Positions 31,201 through 41,440 of a DNA stretch of 64,000 nt are shown piece by piece. Position numbers and translations under genes: made by a program. The notes beneath the pieces were generated by a model that had not been told where the DNA came from, did not search any database, and worked only from the letters and a program-made list of their open reading frames with translations. Numbering within the stretch: position 1 is the first letter of the stretch; each line of letters begins with the position of its first letter. This stretch comes from Hemicordylus capensis (Eukaryota; Chordata; Lepidosauria; Squamata; Cordylidae): contig NC_069659.1 in the NCBI RefSeq assembly GCF_027244095.1, forward strand, positions 30,784,501-30,848,500. Direction: 5' to 3'.

Positions 31201-31737
31201 TATCTGTATTTACCTGAAAAGAAGAGGACTCTGAATTTAAGATGACCCCTCAATTTCTATCATCCAAGAACTTGAAAAAAACCTAGACTTGGATTCAAAT
31301 AAATATAGTAGATAGGGTCTCCATTTATTCCATAGAAATGCATTATTGGTTTGAACACCATTGAAACAGCAAAAAATCTCAATGTAGAAATTCCATCCAC
31401 TGCTCTCCAGCCCGGAGGCAAGAAATGCCACCGACAAATACATACTGACACCACATACAGGGAAAGGCATTCTCTCTCTGGAGCACACAACATCCAAAGC
31501 AGCTTCATCTGACTCATCCTAATATTTGATGAAGGGCTGCAAGTATTTTTGGCATGTTTCAGACACCAAGTGTTAGAAGAATTAGTATGCATTGTACTCT
31601 GTGCAGATTACATATGACAAGATGCACAGGTATTGGCTGCATCGCCAAAGAACTGATTACATACAGTGTATAATGAGCTACCAACCAAAGTCCATGGAAC
31701 TACTGCGAACTTAAGACTGAGTGCCTATCTGCACAGA

Positions 31738-31860
31738 GACCACGGCTCAGTGATCAAGCACATGATTCTCAGGTGTCCAGTTCAATACCTAGTATTTCCA
31801 GTTTAAAGGAACCTCAGATAGCAGGGCTGGGGAAGATCCCGCTATCAAAGACAGGCCCAA
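31738..31860 (+). mobile_element. Old tRNA-derived SINE
   Basis: Head ACCACGGCTCAGTGATCAAGC, B-box-like CCAGTTCAATACCTAG, then TTAAAGGAACCTCAGATAGC and GGGGAAGATCCC. It shares the extra TTAAAGGA block with 7518-7690. Confidence 0.6.
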
Positions 31861-32164
31861 AGATTTAGGAGCCAGATTGCTTGCTGTTCCCATGGAAGAA
31901 TCATCATTCACCCCTAGCAACACCCTCCGCATGAGGGAGTTAGACTTGTTACCCACCTCTGGCAATGCTTCACAGGGGTGTATGCAATCCCTGCCTTGCT
32001 TGGTGATGTTATATCTTGCTTGTTCTTCTGGTCGTATCTATCTGGCTTTGGTGAGTGATGGAGCATCACAACCAGGAGGAATGAGCAAGCAAGGTGAGGC
32101 CGGTTGCTCTTTCCTCCTCCTGGTCGTATGGATCCATGATTTGCTTGGATCAGACAGACACAGT

Positions 32165-32201
32165 GAGGAGGAGGAGGAGGAGGAGGAGGAGGAGGAGGAG
32201 A
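32165..32201 (+). repeat. (GAG)n microsatellite followed by (CAAG)n
   Basis: About 36 bp of GAG repeats, then AAGCAAGCAAGCAAGCAAG. The polyglutamate and polyserine frames here are artefacts. The surrounding 31985-32400 shows loose repeats of TGGTCGTAT and TTGCTTG. Confidence 0.92.
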
Positions 32202-32452
32202 AGCAAGCAAGCAAGCAAGGCACAGACAGGTGGCTCCCTCCTTCTGCTGGTTGTGTCTGTCTGGCTCGGATCAAGGCAACGGATCAAGGCAACCAGATGG
32301 AGCAATCTGTCCCCATTTTGCTTGCTCACTCTTGACTGCCAGTTCCTTGCCTGGCTCACACTTAAATTTCCAGGTGCCATGTCAAGCTGATGCCTGGGAA
32401 TTGTCAAGCCTGACCTAAGATCCTAGAGACTGCTTTCAAAGGACTCAGCTTC

Positions 32453-32760
32453 ATGGTCTGACTTCAGTATTCGGCAGCTTCATACATTCCTTGAAAGCCT
32501 TTAACAGAGGGCCTTGACAGATGGCATCAAGTCTAAGCATGAGGCCTGCCAAGTGTAAGTTGGAATGGATCTGAACAATTTTGCCTGCATAATGTACTGC
32601 AAATTGGTCACAGTGGGCTGCGTATGGCTGCACTTGGCTTTCTTTCATCCAATAAACCTCTACTCCCCGAAACAGTTCTGCAAGAGGACACTGAGCAGAC
32701 ACAATGGTGGAGGAGAAATATAACTTTTTTGCTGTTGTCACTGTCATGGTGTAGGTTCTG
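32453..32760 (-). mobile_element. L2 LINE ORF2 fragment beside a SINE tail
   Basis: The minus-strand frame TTAKKLYFSSTIVSAQCPLAE, then AAHCDQFAVHYAGKIVQI, matches the linker in the L2 copy at 50240-50440 (KKQFFFAHIASASSLLAELF, then LITHCHVFNEFFVGEI). A plus-strand SINE tail (TCTGACTTCAGTATTCGGCAG) abuts its end at about 32457-32487. Confidence 0.7.
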
Positions 32761-32878
32761 ACATGACCTCTAGCCTGTGTCCAGTCTGATTCGTTACAAG
32801 ATTTCTACCATTCATAATCTAGCCATTGGCTTGCCTGATGGCTAACAATACAATGACTCAGTAGCTAATAATCCCTGC

Positions 32879-33100
32879 TAAGTGGGCAAAGAAGCACTTT
32901 TTAAAATGGTACCTAAATATAAGGCACCTCTTATATTGAGCAGGGGGAGAGCATCTACTGCTGGGGCGTGTGTGTGTCTGTGTCTGTGTGTATATAGATT
33001 GTGAGCCCTTTGGAGACAAGGAACAATCTTATTCTTTTTTTCTTTTCTTTTAAAAAATGTAAACTGCTTTGAGCACTTTATGTTGAAAATGGCGGGGGGG
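32879..33100 (+). mobile_element. LINE/SINE 3' fragment, 'TGTGAGCCCTTTGG' family
   Basis: CAAAGAAGCACTTTTTAAAAT, then GAGCAGGGGGAGAGCA, then ATTGTGAGCCCTTTGGAGAC, then GTAAACTGCTTTGAGCAC. It is the plus-strand relative of 16915-17150 and is interrupted by a short GT/CT-rich expansion. Confidence 0.65.
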
Positions 33101-33169
33101 GGAACCAATCACTTTTCCTCTGTTAAATGGCAGAACTAAAGACCCTGAACAAGTTTAACTTGGGCAGGA

Positions 33170-33330
33170 GATAGAGCCATAGCTCAGTGGTAGTGCATCT
33201 GCTTTCATGTGGAAGATCTAAGGTTCACTCCCTGGCATCTCCAGGTGTGTCTTGGGAAAGACTCCTGCCTGAAACCTTGGAGAGTCACTGCCAGTCAGTG
33301 TAGACAATACTGAGCTCTCTCTACCTAATT
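33170..33330 (+). mobile_element. tRNA-derived SINE
   Basis: Head CATAGCTCAGTGGTAGTGC and B box AGGTTCACTCCCTGG, body ACTCCTGCCTGAAACCTTGG, then GCCAGTCAGTGTAGACAATA. The usual 3' end is lost after GAGCTC. Confidence 0.8.
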
Positions 33331-33389
33331 CCTCACTCTTCTAGATGTCTAGATGAAGCACATGGTTTGTTTGCTTTGTGTTGTTTTTT

Positions 33390-33600
33390 ACATTTTATAT
33401 CTCGGTCTTCGTCCAAGGAGCCCAGAGCGGTGTACTACATACTTAAGTTTCTCCTCACAACAACCCTGTGAAGTAGATTAGGCTGAGAGAGAAGTGACTG
33501 GCCCAGAATCACCCAGCGAGTATCATGGCTGAATGAAGATTTGAACTCGGGTCTCCCCAGTCCTAGTCCTGCACTCTAACCACTACACCACGCTGGCTGT
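33390..33600 (-). mobile_element. Sauria SINE (tRNA-derived)
   Basis: The minus strand reads AGCGTGGTGTAGTGGTTAGAG, then GACCCGAGTTCAAATC (B box), then ATTCTGGGCCAGTCACTTCTC, then AGGGTTGTTGTGAGGA, which are hallmark blocks of Sauria SINEs. It ends CCGAGATATAAAATG. Confidence 0.88.
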
Positions 33601-33623
33601 TTGAAGCAGCTAGAGCTCATGTA

Positions 33624-34181
33624 CAGGTGAAACTCGGAAAATTAGAATATCGTGCAAAAGTCCATTAATTTCAGTAATGCAAATTAAAAGGTGAAACTGA
33701 TATATGAGACAGACGCATTACATGCAAAGCGAGATAAGTCAAGCCTTAATTTGTTATAATTGTGATGATCATGGCGTACAGCTCATGAAAACCCCAAATC
33801 CACAATCCCAGAAAATTAGAATATTACATGGAACCAAGAAGACAAGGATTGTAGAATAGAACAATATCGGACCTCTGAAAAGTATACAGTGTACTGTGCT
33901 TGATTGGCCAGCAAACTCGCCTGACCTGACCCCATAGAGAATCTATGGGGCATTGCCAAGAGAAGGATGAGAGACATGAGACCAAACAATGCAGAATTGC
34001 TGAAGGCCGCTAATGAAGCATCCTGGTCTTCCATAATACCTCATCAGTGCCACAGGCTGATAGCATCCATGCCATGCCGCATTGAGGCAGTAATTGCTGC
34101 AAAAGGGGCCCAAACCAAGTACTGAATACATATGCATGCTTATACTTTTGCACGATATTCTAATTTTCCGAGTTTCACCTG
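33624..34181 (-). mobile_element. Tc1-like element, internally deleted, 38-bp perfect TIRs
   Basis: The ends CAGGTGAAACTCGGAAAATT and its exact complement match over 38 bp and are flanked by TA on both sides. GAAAATTAGAATATT recurs inside at about 33812, as in elements with repeats within the TIR. The plus strand at 33902-34120 encodes a Tc1 transposase C-terminal piece (DWPANSPDLTP, a stop, then ENLWGIAKRRMRD). At 558 bp it lacks most of a ~1.5-kb element and cannot make transposase. The strand label follows the open frame on the complement, but the transposase remnant reads on plus. Confidence 0.9.
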
Positions 34182-34313
34182 TAATATGTGGCTGGCTCCA
34201 TTCTGAAATCTTTACAGTGACTAAATAAAAAGAAAAACATAAAAGGAACCAGATAGGTTTTGAGCATCCCCTTTTCACAAAGCAGTTTAGAATTTTGCCT
34301 AATTAATCTTATA

Positions 34314-34666
34314 CAGGAGAACCCCATTATCCGTGGGGGATTCCGTTCCATGGGTGGGGGGATGGATAGTGAAACCGGGGATAACTGAGCATTACGGCAA
34401 TGGAAATCGGGGGAGTTAGGTTCCTGAGGCAGCAGGGCAAAAGGGCTGGCAAAAATGGGGTGAAGGGTCTGAGGAAAATGGGGTGAAAAATGGCCTGGAA
34501 GTGGGGGAAATTGGGGGGGAGGGGAATGCTCTATCATGCTGTGTCCCCAGCTGTCCAGCAATATCCCTTTTTTTTTTAAAGCATTTTTTTTCTTATTTCA
34601 CAAAACCAGGCCAGAAAAAGGCTCCCTTACTCAAAAGGGAAGTCCGCAATTAACAAGGTTCTCCTA
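34314..34666. mobile_element. Tigger-like MITE just downstream of CWF19L2
   Basis: The left end CAGGAGAACCCCATTATCCG and the right end AAGGTTCTCCT are inverted, with TA flanks. The internal GTGGGGGATTCCGTTCCATG resembles Tigger-type ends. It lies about 130 bp past the predicted CWF19L2 cleavage site. Confidence 0.7.
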
Positions 34667-34794
34667 TATTCCTATTTTTGTATAGCATTTAGTCAGGTTA
34701 CAAAATATGTTTTCCCTTTTATGTTTAAATGCCAGTAAATCTATTTTGTTTTTAATTGCAATACTATGCCTCGGACAGAATGTTCCAAGAAAGA

Positions 34795-35280
34795 GTTGTA
34801 CTTTCAACAGGATTTTATTTGAAAGGGTTTTTTTTAAAAAAATGTACACCTTAAGCAGCAAATCTAAGACATTACAAATAAAGAAATAACATGGTGCTGA
34901 ATTTAAAAACACACCTCACTGAACTAGAATCTCGCAAGACAGAATAGCATTTTACAGAATAGACAAATACAGGAAAATGAATGGAAGAGGTACAAAATAG
35001 ACTTCTGTACATTCCTCATTAAACAGATTTAAAAGTTAATCTTCATCAAGCATTTAAGTCCACATGGTACCACTGAAATTAATGTGTCTTTCAATACCCA
35101 AGTTTCTCATGATGAATTGCCTCCCTTTAGATATAATTTTGCCTCTTAATGGTGTTTACTAGGAATGTTGAAAACACCCAGATTTTCTTTTAACACCAAT
35201 TCTTCTCTAAAAGGGAATTTTGTATGTCTTGACGGCCCACTGGCACTCGAACTACTGCATGTCACAGCAGGTTACAGTCT
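34795..35280 (-). other. CWF19L2: CWF19L2 3' untranslated region (predicted)
   Basis: From the TGA stop the minus strand runs about 465 nt to an AATAAA hexamer at 34819-34814. The UTR end is placed about 20 nt further on. The stretch is A/T-rich and holds no recognised transposon, in contrast to everything to its left. A Tigger-like element begins about 130 bp beyond the predicted cleavage point. Confidence 0.6.
34814..34819 (-). terminator. Likely polyadenylation signal AATAAA of CWF19L2
   Basis: TTTATT on the plus strand reads AATAAA on the minus strand. It is the canonical hexamer I found downstream of the CWF19L2 stop. No transcript evidence is available here, so use of this site is inferred. 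Confidence 0.55.
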
Positions 35281-35421
35281 TCATTCTTTACTTTTGGTGA
35301 AATCAAAGGCTTTCCAGCTCTGGGCAAACTGCAATACCTTCCTCCTCTGGTCTTCAAAGTTTTCTTGGAGGCCTTTTCTCCAGAGCCGAGGCTCCAAGTC
35401 CAGCATGCCACCAATTATTTC
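35281..35421 (-). CDS. CWF19L2: CWF19L2 terminal coding exon with stop codon
   Basis: The acceptor TTTAAAG precedes GAAATA at 35421. The translation is [17 protein letters not shown], then [17 protein letters not shown], then [12 protein letters not shown] and a TGA stop at 35283-35281. The block matches the C-terminal end of CwfJ_C_2. The 623-nt intron before it is the shortest seen here. The protein ends KSKE; my recollection of the mammalian form is one residue longer (KSKNY), a normal family difference. Confidence 0.94.
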   Translation of the reverse strand, partial: EIIGGMLDLEPRLWRKGLQENFEDQRRKVLQFAQSWKAFDFTKSKE

Positions 35422-36044
35422 CTTTAAAAGCAGGACAAGCACAGAAGAATATTACTGCTCTTCATTAACCTGGAAATCCCCCACACCTGTCCAAAACAAA
35501 GACTGCAAAGGTGTGTGTGTGGGGGGTAATCATTCTAGCTTTGCATTTTAAGAACAGGTGACTCACCCACTTGAGTACAACAGGAAAACGTACTATGCAA
35601 ACTACCTCTCTTAAGGGCTGTGTGGGAACATTGAGAGCAAGATACATACACACACACACAGCTACCCACTAAATCCTAGATTTTACTGGGGGTGGGGAGG
35701 ACATGAGCAATTGGATTAATTCCTAAATCTATCACTGAATCTCTTTAGACTCACAATATTGATTCTGCTAAAACAATTAGTTTCAAGCAAACATTTATCA
35801 TGACTCCTGCTTTGCATGCTGAACTCCCAGCATCATGCAGAATGGATTAACTCTGCTGCTCAGCCCTTCAGATTAAAAAAAAAAAAAACTTTACTCATGT
35901 TGTTAGTTTGTTCTAAAGCATGCAAAAATAAAACTGGCATGCCTATCTCCATTCTGCAATAAAAGGCAAACATAAATTAGCATAGCTCATGGGAAACATC
36001 TCATCCGCTGGCTTCTCTGAACAGGAGCTGTATATTTCAATTAC

Positions 36045-36146
36045 CTTGCCAAAATAAAAAGGGAACTTGTGTTGATCTTCAACGACATGAGCAAAGCCTC
36101 CTTGCAAACCAAAGTCCACAGCAAAGTAGGGTAAGCCTTTTGGAAC
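36045..36146 (-). CDS. CWF19L2: CWF19L2 internal exon (34 codons, CwfJ_C_2 core)
   Basis: The acceptor GTCCAG precedes GTTCCA at 36146 and the donor is AAG|GTAATT after 36045. The translation is [15 protein letters not shown] followed by [19 protein letters not shown]. This is the most recognisable part of CwfJ_C_2, with the conserved [15 protein letters not shown] and FYFGK motifs. The exon is 102 nt and phase 0. A 139-bp fold-back DNA element (36255-36393) sits about 105 bp upstream of the acceptor, near where branch points are found. Confidence 0.95.
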
Positions 36147-36254
36147 CTGGACACGCATGCCAAGGAAAGGAACTCTGTATTAATTATATGCTTCAAAGAA
36201 ACACATTTAAGGTCCACTCTCCAAAATACTTGAGACTAAATTAGTTATTTGGAT

Positions 36255-36393
36255 CAAGGGTTCCCAACCTGTGGACCCCCAGATGTTGCTGAACTACAAC
36301 TCCCAGCATCCCCCAGTGACAATAAATTGTAACTGGGAATGATGGGAGTCGTAGTTCAGCAACATCTGGAGGACCACAAGTTGGGAACTCCTG
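36255..36393. mobile_element. Fold-back hAT MITE in CWF19L2 intron
   Basis: The 139-bp hairpin runs from CAAGGGTTCCCAACCTG to CAAGTTGGGAACTCCTG. The flanks ATTTGGAT and ATTTAGAT are an 8-bp target duplication with one change. It is about 105 bp upstream of a CWF19L2 acceptor. Confidence 0.9.
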
Positions 36394-36452
36394 ATTTAGA
36401 TGCTTAGCCTGCCCCAGCCCAGAAGCTTGGGGGAAATAATGCAAAAGTCAAA

Positions 36453-36767
36453 AGGCCTGTTCAGACCATATTTAGTCTGCTGGCCCTTGCACACAAAATA
36501 CAGATGTGTGCTGTAAGTGTGCATGTCCATTACCCCTTGGCACATTTCCCTAATATGTGGGGGGGGGGCCAGGGGGGTGTCAGATCAGCAGTTAGTAGTA
36601 CTTGCAGTGTGTGCAGAGAAGCATTCAGACAAACCACCCCGTTCACATGGTTAAGGAATGGTGGCCCAGCATATTGGGAGGGAGAAAGGTCATGCACACT
36701 CATGGCATATGCAGAACCTTGTTGAGTGTGCAAGGGCCAGCAGATGAAGGATCATCCGAAGTGGCCT
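36453..36767. mobile_element. Fold-back MITE with AGGCC ends
   Basis: AGGCCTGTTCAGACCATATT at the left is answered by GATCATCCGAAGTGGCCT at the right. The arms CTGCTGGCCCTTGCACAC and GTGTGCAAGGGCCAGCAG are perfect complements. The flank pattern does not show which superfamily it belongs to. Confidence 0.75.
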
Positions 36768-37269
36768 AACAACAACATGATTTCAACCTGAGTCTCAGAG
36801 GCCAGCAACACAAAGAGATGTTACCACAGTTCCAAAAGGGGCTCTGACTCAAGTCTGTGGTGGGAGGGAGTGGGATTCCTGAAGTGGCTCAGTTTGGAAG
36901 CAGCTCTTGAGAAGACAAGGCTCAGACCAGAGGAGATTTACTACCCAGGATTTTGTGAACAGGAGCTTGCAAACAGATATGAAAGGAGTTTGTGTGGAGT
37001 TTAGTGGAGAAGTGTGAGGGGAGGCAAACAAGTGGTCCCCCTTTAATACAAAGGAGACACCCAGGAGAAAGTGAGTACCTCCCCACTTTTGTAATTTTCT
37101 TGGAGAACAGTGCTTAAAACCTTTAATTAGCAGGCAACTGCAGCTAAGAACTATCTTTCAAGTAAACAAGCTCTATATATTCTAAAATATCCAATAAAAA
37201 GTTTTGAAAGTAGAATGCCAGCAGGGAAGAGGGTGCTTCCCATTATATTGCATGGAATGTTGTATGTAT

Positions 37270-38556
37270 GACTATCTGCCTGAGGAGCAGAAGTCATGGG
37301 TGTTCGATCAGTGCAAAGAGCTCCTGACTCTCAGGGAACAAGTGTTTCCTCCAAGCCAAGGTGGCTGACCTGTAGAAGCTCAGGGAGGCAGAGAGGTATG
37401 TGGATGAGACCCTTAGGGATGCGACAGAGGCATCCCACTCCCAGGCTGACAGCTCTTCTGCTGTCATGAAGTTCTCAGGGAAGGAGGACATCAGTCTGAG
37501 GAAGAGGGGAATGCTCCCTTAGAAGGAACCCCTTCCTTGGGTGAAGCACCAATATCCTCTCACATAGAGGATACTCCTATGCGGGTTGGGGGCCTCCTAG
37601 TAGTGACCGATTCGATTGTTAGGAGGATAGAGAGATGGGTTTGTAACCCGTGTGTAGACCACACAGTGACTTGCCTGCTTGGTGCAAAGGTTGCACACAT
37701 CACAAAGTATCTAGACAGGCTTTAGGCAGTGCTGGGGAGGAGCCAGCTCTTGTGGTGCACTTCAGCACCAACGATGTAAATGCAGTCAGGAAGTTCGGGA
37801 AGCCAAATTTAGGCTGCTAGGTAGCATATTGAAGTCTAGGACCCCCAAGGTAGTGTTCTCTGAAGTGCTACCTGTTCCACATGCAGGGCCAATGAGACAG
37901 GGGGAGCTGAGTGTAGGTAAGATGGTGGTGATGGGAGGAGGGGTTTAGATTTGTTAGGCTCTGGTTAACATTTGGGGGCACGCAAAGCCTGTACAAAAGG
38001 GATGGGCTCCACTTGAACCAAGACGGAACCAGACTACTGGCGCTTAAAATAAAAAAGGTTGCAGAGAGACTTTTAAAATGATGCCTGCAGGATTGCCAAA
38101 AGGAACTGGGTGATAAATAGTTCAGCAAGCAAAATCCCCTAAGGTGTGAGGGTGTGAACTTTTCAGATAAACCAGAAGGAGACAGAATAGAACCAGAAGT
38201 AGAGCAGACAGAAAGACATGACCAACTGGTCAAAAAAGTCAAATGGCAGGAAAAGAGAGAGCACACGCCCACGCCAGGTAAAAGATTCGGCATATAGGTA
38301 TTTATATACGAATGCCAGAAGCCTCTGAGCCAAGATGGGCGAGCAGGAGTCCTTGGTTGCTAATGAAAACAAGGATATAACGGGCATAAAGGAAACGTGG
38401 TGAAATGGTGACAGGGAGGTGGGGGATAGGGGGTGGAGGGATAGAATATTAAAGAAGAGATAGAACCCAACAAGCTAGAAAACCTAGAAGGACCGGAGTC
38501 CTCCACAGAATCATTATGGGTGACAATACAAGGACTGAAAAGAAATGTGTTACTAC
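37270..38556 (+). mobile_element. CR1 LINE ORF1 (esterase-like) to start of ORF2
   Basis: The frame at about 37575-37720 reads LLVVTDSIVRRIERWVCNP, then TCLLGAKVAHITKYLDRL. The GDSI-like block, the FSTNDV-like piece (about 37763) and GLHLNQDGTRLL (about 38005-38040) fit the SGNH/GDSL esterase domain known from CR1 ORF1. ORF2 seems to begin at about 38300 (YTNARSL, then ITGIKETW), the start of the endonuclease. It is broken by stops and shifts and ends where an opposite CR1 starts. Confidence 0.72.
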
Positions 38557-39225
38557 ACAAGAAAAGCTCCACTGGATCAGGCCCAGCTGGACCAGGCCCA
38601 AGGCCCATCATCCTGTTTCACACAGTGGCCCACCAGATGCCTCAAAGAAGCCCACAGGCAAGAGGTGAGGACATGTCCTCTCTCCTGCTGTTGCTCCCCT
38701 GCAACTGGTATTTAGAGGCATCTTGTCTCTGAGGCTGGAAGTGGCTGACAGCCATCAGACTAGTAGCCACAGATAGACCTGTCCTCCATGAATTTGTCGA
38801 AGCCCCTCTTAAAGCCATCCAAGCTAGTGGCTATCATCACATCTCCTGGCAAAGAATTCCATAGATTAATTATGCGCTGTGTGAAAGATTAATTATGCGC
38901 TTGTCAGTCCTAAATTTCCTGGCCTTCAGTTTTATGGGATGATCCTAGTATTGTGAAAGAGGGAGAAAAATTTCTCTCTGTTGCTGTGCACCAAAGGTCA
39001 CCTGGGCTATAACACTGTCCACTCTCTCTACTCCATGCATAATTTTATACACTTCTATAAGGTCTTCCCATAGAAGCCTCTTTTCCAAATTAAAAAGCCC
39101 CAGATGCTGTAGCCAGTTTCTTAATTGGTGAGCAGCCGCCAATAATGTCTCTTTCATACCCTTGCTGAGTTTGTCAGTGTTTGTCTTATGTGGTTTAGAT
39201 GGTGGCACCAAGCCCCCCAAAAAGG
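38557..39225 (-). mobile_element. CR1 LINE ORF2 C-terminus and 3' UTR
   Basis: The minus-strand frame LGLFNLEKRLLWEDLIEVY, then KIMHGVERVDS is the conserved CR1 ORF2 C-terminus. FKRGFDKFMEDRS-like codons and the 3' UTR follow to about 38560. The usual GTTCTTATG end is largely worn away. Confidence 0.88.
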
Positions 39226-39229
39226 ATCA

Positions 39230-39955
39230 GATACAGCTGTAGAGGCCCCTAACATAAGAGAAAACAGCTGGCAGGACTGATGTTCCTTAAAGTTTATAGA
39301 TATTCCCCATGTGTTTTGATTAAGAAATTTGTCTCAAGGGAATTTTGGAATCATAGGAAAAGCTCAATACAATGCAAGCTTTTAAAAAAACTTTCTTTTT
39401 TGTATTGAGCTGCTTCTCAGATTCCCTTGAGAAAGATTATATAATTGAAAGACACTGGGATCTTTTCTAAATTTTTGCACCAATCTTCTTGACTGTTTTC
39501 TTGAATTTGGTTTAGAGGATTCAACAAAAAAGGTAGTTCCAAAAGGCTAAACCTTTGCTATAGTTTGGACATCAAAATGACTTCCCACTTGATGTGAACA
39601 CCTAAAGTACACAAGGCAAATATATGTCCCTAAACCCTCAAGGACACAAACCAAGGAAGCCTAAATGGTTGGAGTCTCCCTAGCACATGCCCATAGAGTG
39701 AAGAGAGATGTGTATCTACACTTCACATTGTGCATGTTTATCCTTGGAAATACCACTGTAAAACTGGAATATCCACAGAACAAACAATAGCCATGCAACG
39801 TGTGATACGGCCGAGAAATGTGTTCTGTATTTTCTTTAGTGTCACTCAGCTGGGGGGGGAGGGGCGGAATCAGGCTCTCTGTGAAAAGTTACCATCATCA
39901 TGCAAGGAAGTTCATGGAACCCTTTAAGGAAGATGAAATTAAAAGTAAACAGTAT
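39230..39955. other. No recognised gene or repeat (intron)
   Basis: Intronic sequence of CWF19L2 with no recognisable element. A short A/T-rich inverted stretch (TGTATTGAGCTGCTTCTC and AAAGCTCAATACAATG) lies at about 39358-39415. Confidence 0.4.
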
Positions 39956-39959
39956 ATAG

Positions 39960-40140
39960 GGAATGGGGCCGTAGCCCAATAGTAGAGCATTCACTTTGCA
40001 TTCAGAAGGCTGCAGGTTCAATCCTTGTTATCTCCAGGTAGGGCTGGGAAAGATACCTTGAACAGTTGCTGTCGGTCAGTGTAGACAAAACTGGGCTAGA
40101 TGGACTCAATATAAGGCAGCTTCCTATCCGTGTTCTTATG
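39960..40140 (+). mobile_element. tRNA-derived SINE
   Basis: Head GGGGCCGTAGCCCAATAGTAG, B box AGGTTCAATCCTTGT, body, and 3' end ATAAGGCAGCTTCCTATCCG, then TTCTTATG. Confidence 0.82.
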
Positions 40141-40144
40141 TTGT

Positions 40145-40840
40145 CCAAGCTATGCTCCATATCAAAACCACAGTTTTGCCTTAACTGACACAGGAAACAG
40201 GTGCAAACATCACACTACCTTTAATCCATTATGCCTAGGACATGTTTCCAAACTGAATTCAGCAATACCTCTAAGCATTGTGTCCCTGATGAGGTGCAAT
40301 TGAGGAACATGTGTCTATATTTCAGAGGCATAATAGTTAAGGAATACGCCTAGACTGCTAAGTTAGCGAAGCATGTTAACAATCCCATCCTGATTTATTG
40401 TGTGCGTTCAAACTTGCATTTAAAATTTGCTCTGCCAAAAATCATTTTAGTGCCATACTCCCATAACCAATTTAGTGCTATAGATTCAAGAGCAGGGAAA
40501 TGGAAATACCAAACAGGGGAAAGGGGGAACACAAATTATGTTATGTTAGAAGCACTTAGCCCTGAAATTTAGTTTTGCAGCTATAAAATTAAATGATGCT
40601 TTGGTGCGTTGGTTCTGATTGCTTTGAAACACATAGAAATAATGTTCTTTGCTAACATTTCCTTATGCTTTATGACTTAAGTATATGCAAACAAAGTTAA
40701 ATAAGCCATAGTTAAACACACCCGGTTTGTTCTACAGCAGAAAGCTAAAAGAAAAAAGGTAAAAATGAAAAAATGTTTTGAGGAGGAGAGCACATTAAGA
40801 GTGGAAATCTATGCACTAGAGAGCTAGTATGAGCTAGTGT
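40145..40840. other. No recognised gene or repeat (intron)
   Basis: A/T-rich intronic sequence with no conserved block on either strand. Confidence 0.4.
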
Positions 40841-40844
40841 GAAC

Positions 40845-40960
40845 AGAAGAACAGCCCTGCTGGATCAGGCCCAAGGCCCATCTAGTCCAGCATCCTGTAT
40901 CACACAGTGGCCCACCAGAAAGCACCCATGGATCTAGGCTTTTTTGTCTCCTCTCAGAGC
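40845..40960 (-). mobile_element. CR1 LINE 3' end
   Basis: AAGAACAGCCCTGCTGGATCA, then CCCAAGGCCCATCTAGTCC, then AGCATCCTGTATCACACAG is the reverse of the CR1 3' UTR, near-consensus, truncated after about 100 bp. Confidence 0.82.
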
Positions 40961-41440
40961 TGAGTAGGCAGACCCCATCATTCGCTAGACAGTGAAAACA
41001 AAATCTAAGAGAAAAATGATTTGGGGGGGTACTGAAACAGCATCTGCCTGGAATAAAGATCTTCACCAACCAACAATAAGGAGTGAGAACCAGATAAACA
41101 GTAAATACAGTTCCCAGCAGCCCTTATCTCCATAGCAGACCCTGTTTGGATGTGATCTAGAAATGAGGGAATGCCAACAGGTCTAAGCGCTTTCCCACCC
41201 CCCTCTCCACCACCATAGCTCTTGTGCAGAGCACAAACTATCTTTGCTGGCTAAACCGAAGACTGCCTGGACTGCAAGCAAAGGCTCCCCCTCACCCAAG
41301 CAGCTGAGGTTCTCATATGTGCCCCATATGAGCACATATTAAGTGCCCATGTTAAGTGCAGGCTTTAGACATTTTCATACCTGAGCTAAACCCTGACCAG
41401 TTTTGCCCTAGTGGCAGATACCAGTGCCAATGGCTGACAT

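Noticed and set aside
32038-32335. Polyserine and polyglutamate frames
   Set aside because: Translations of the (GAG)n microsatellite.
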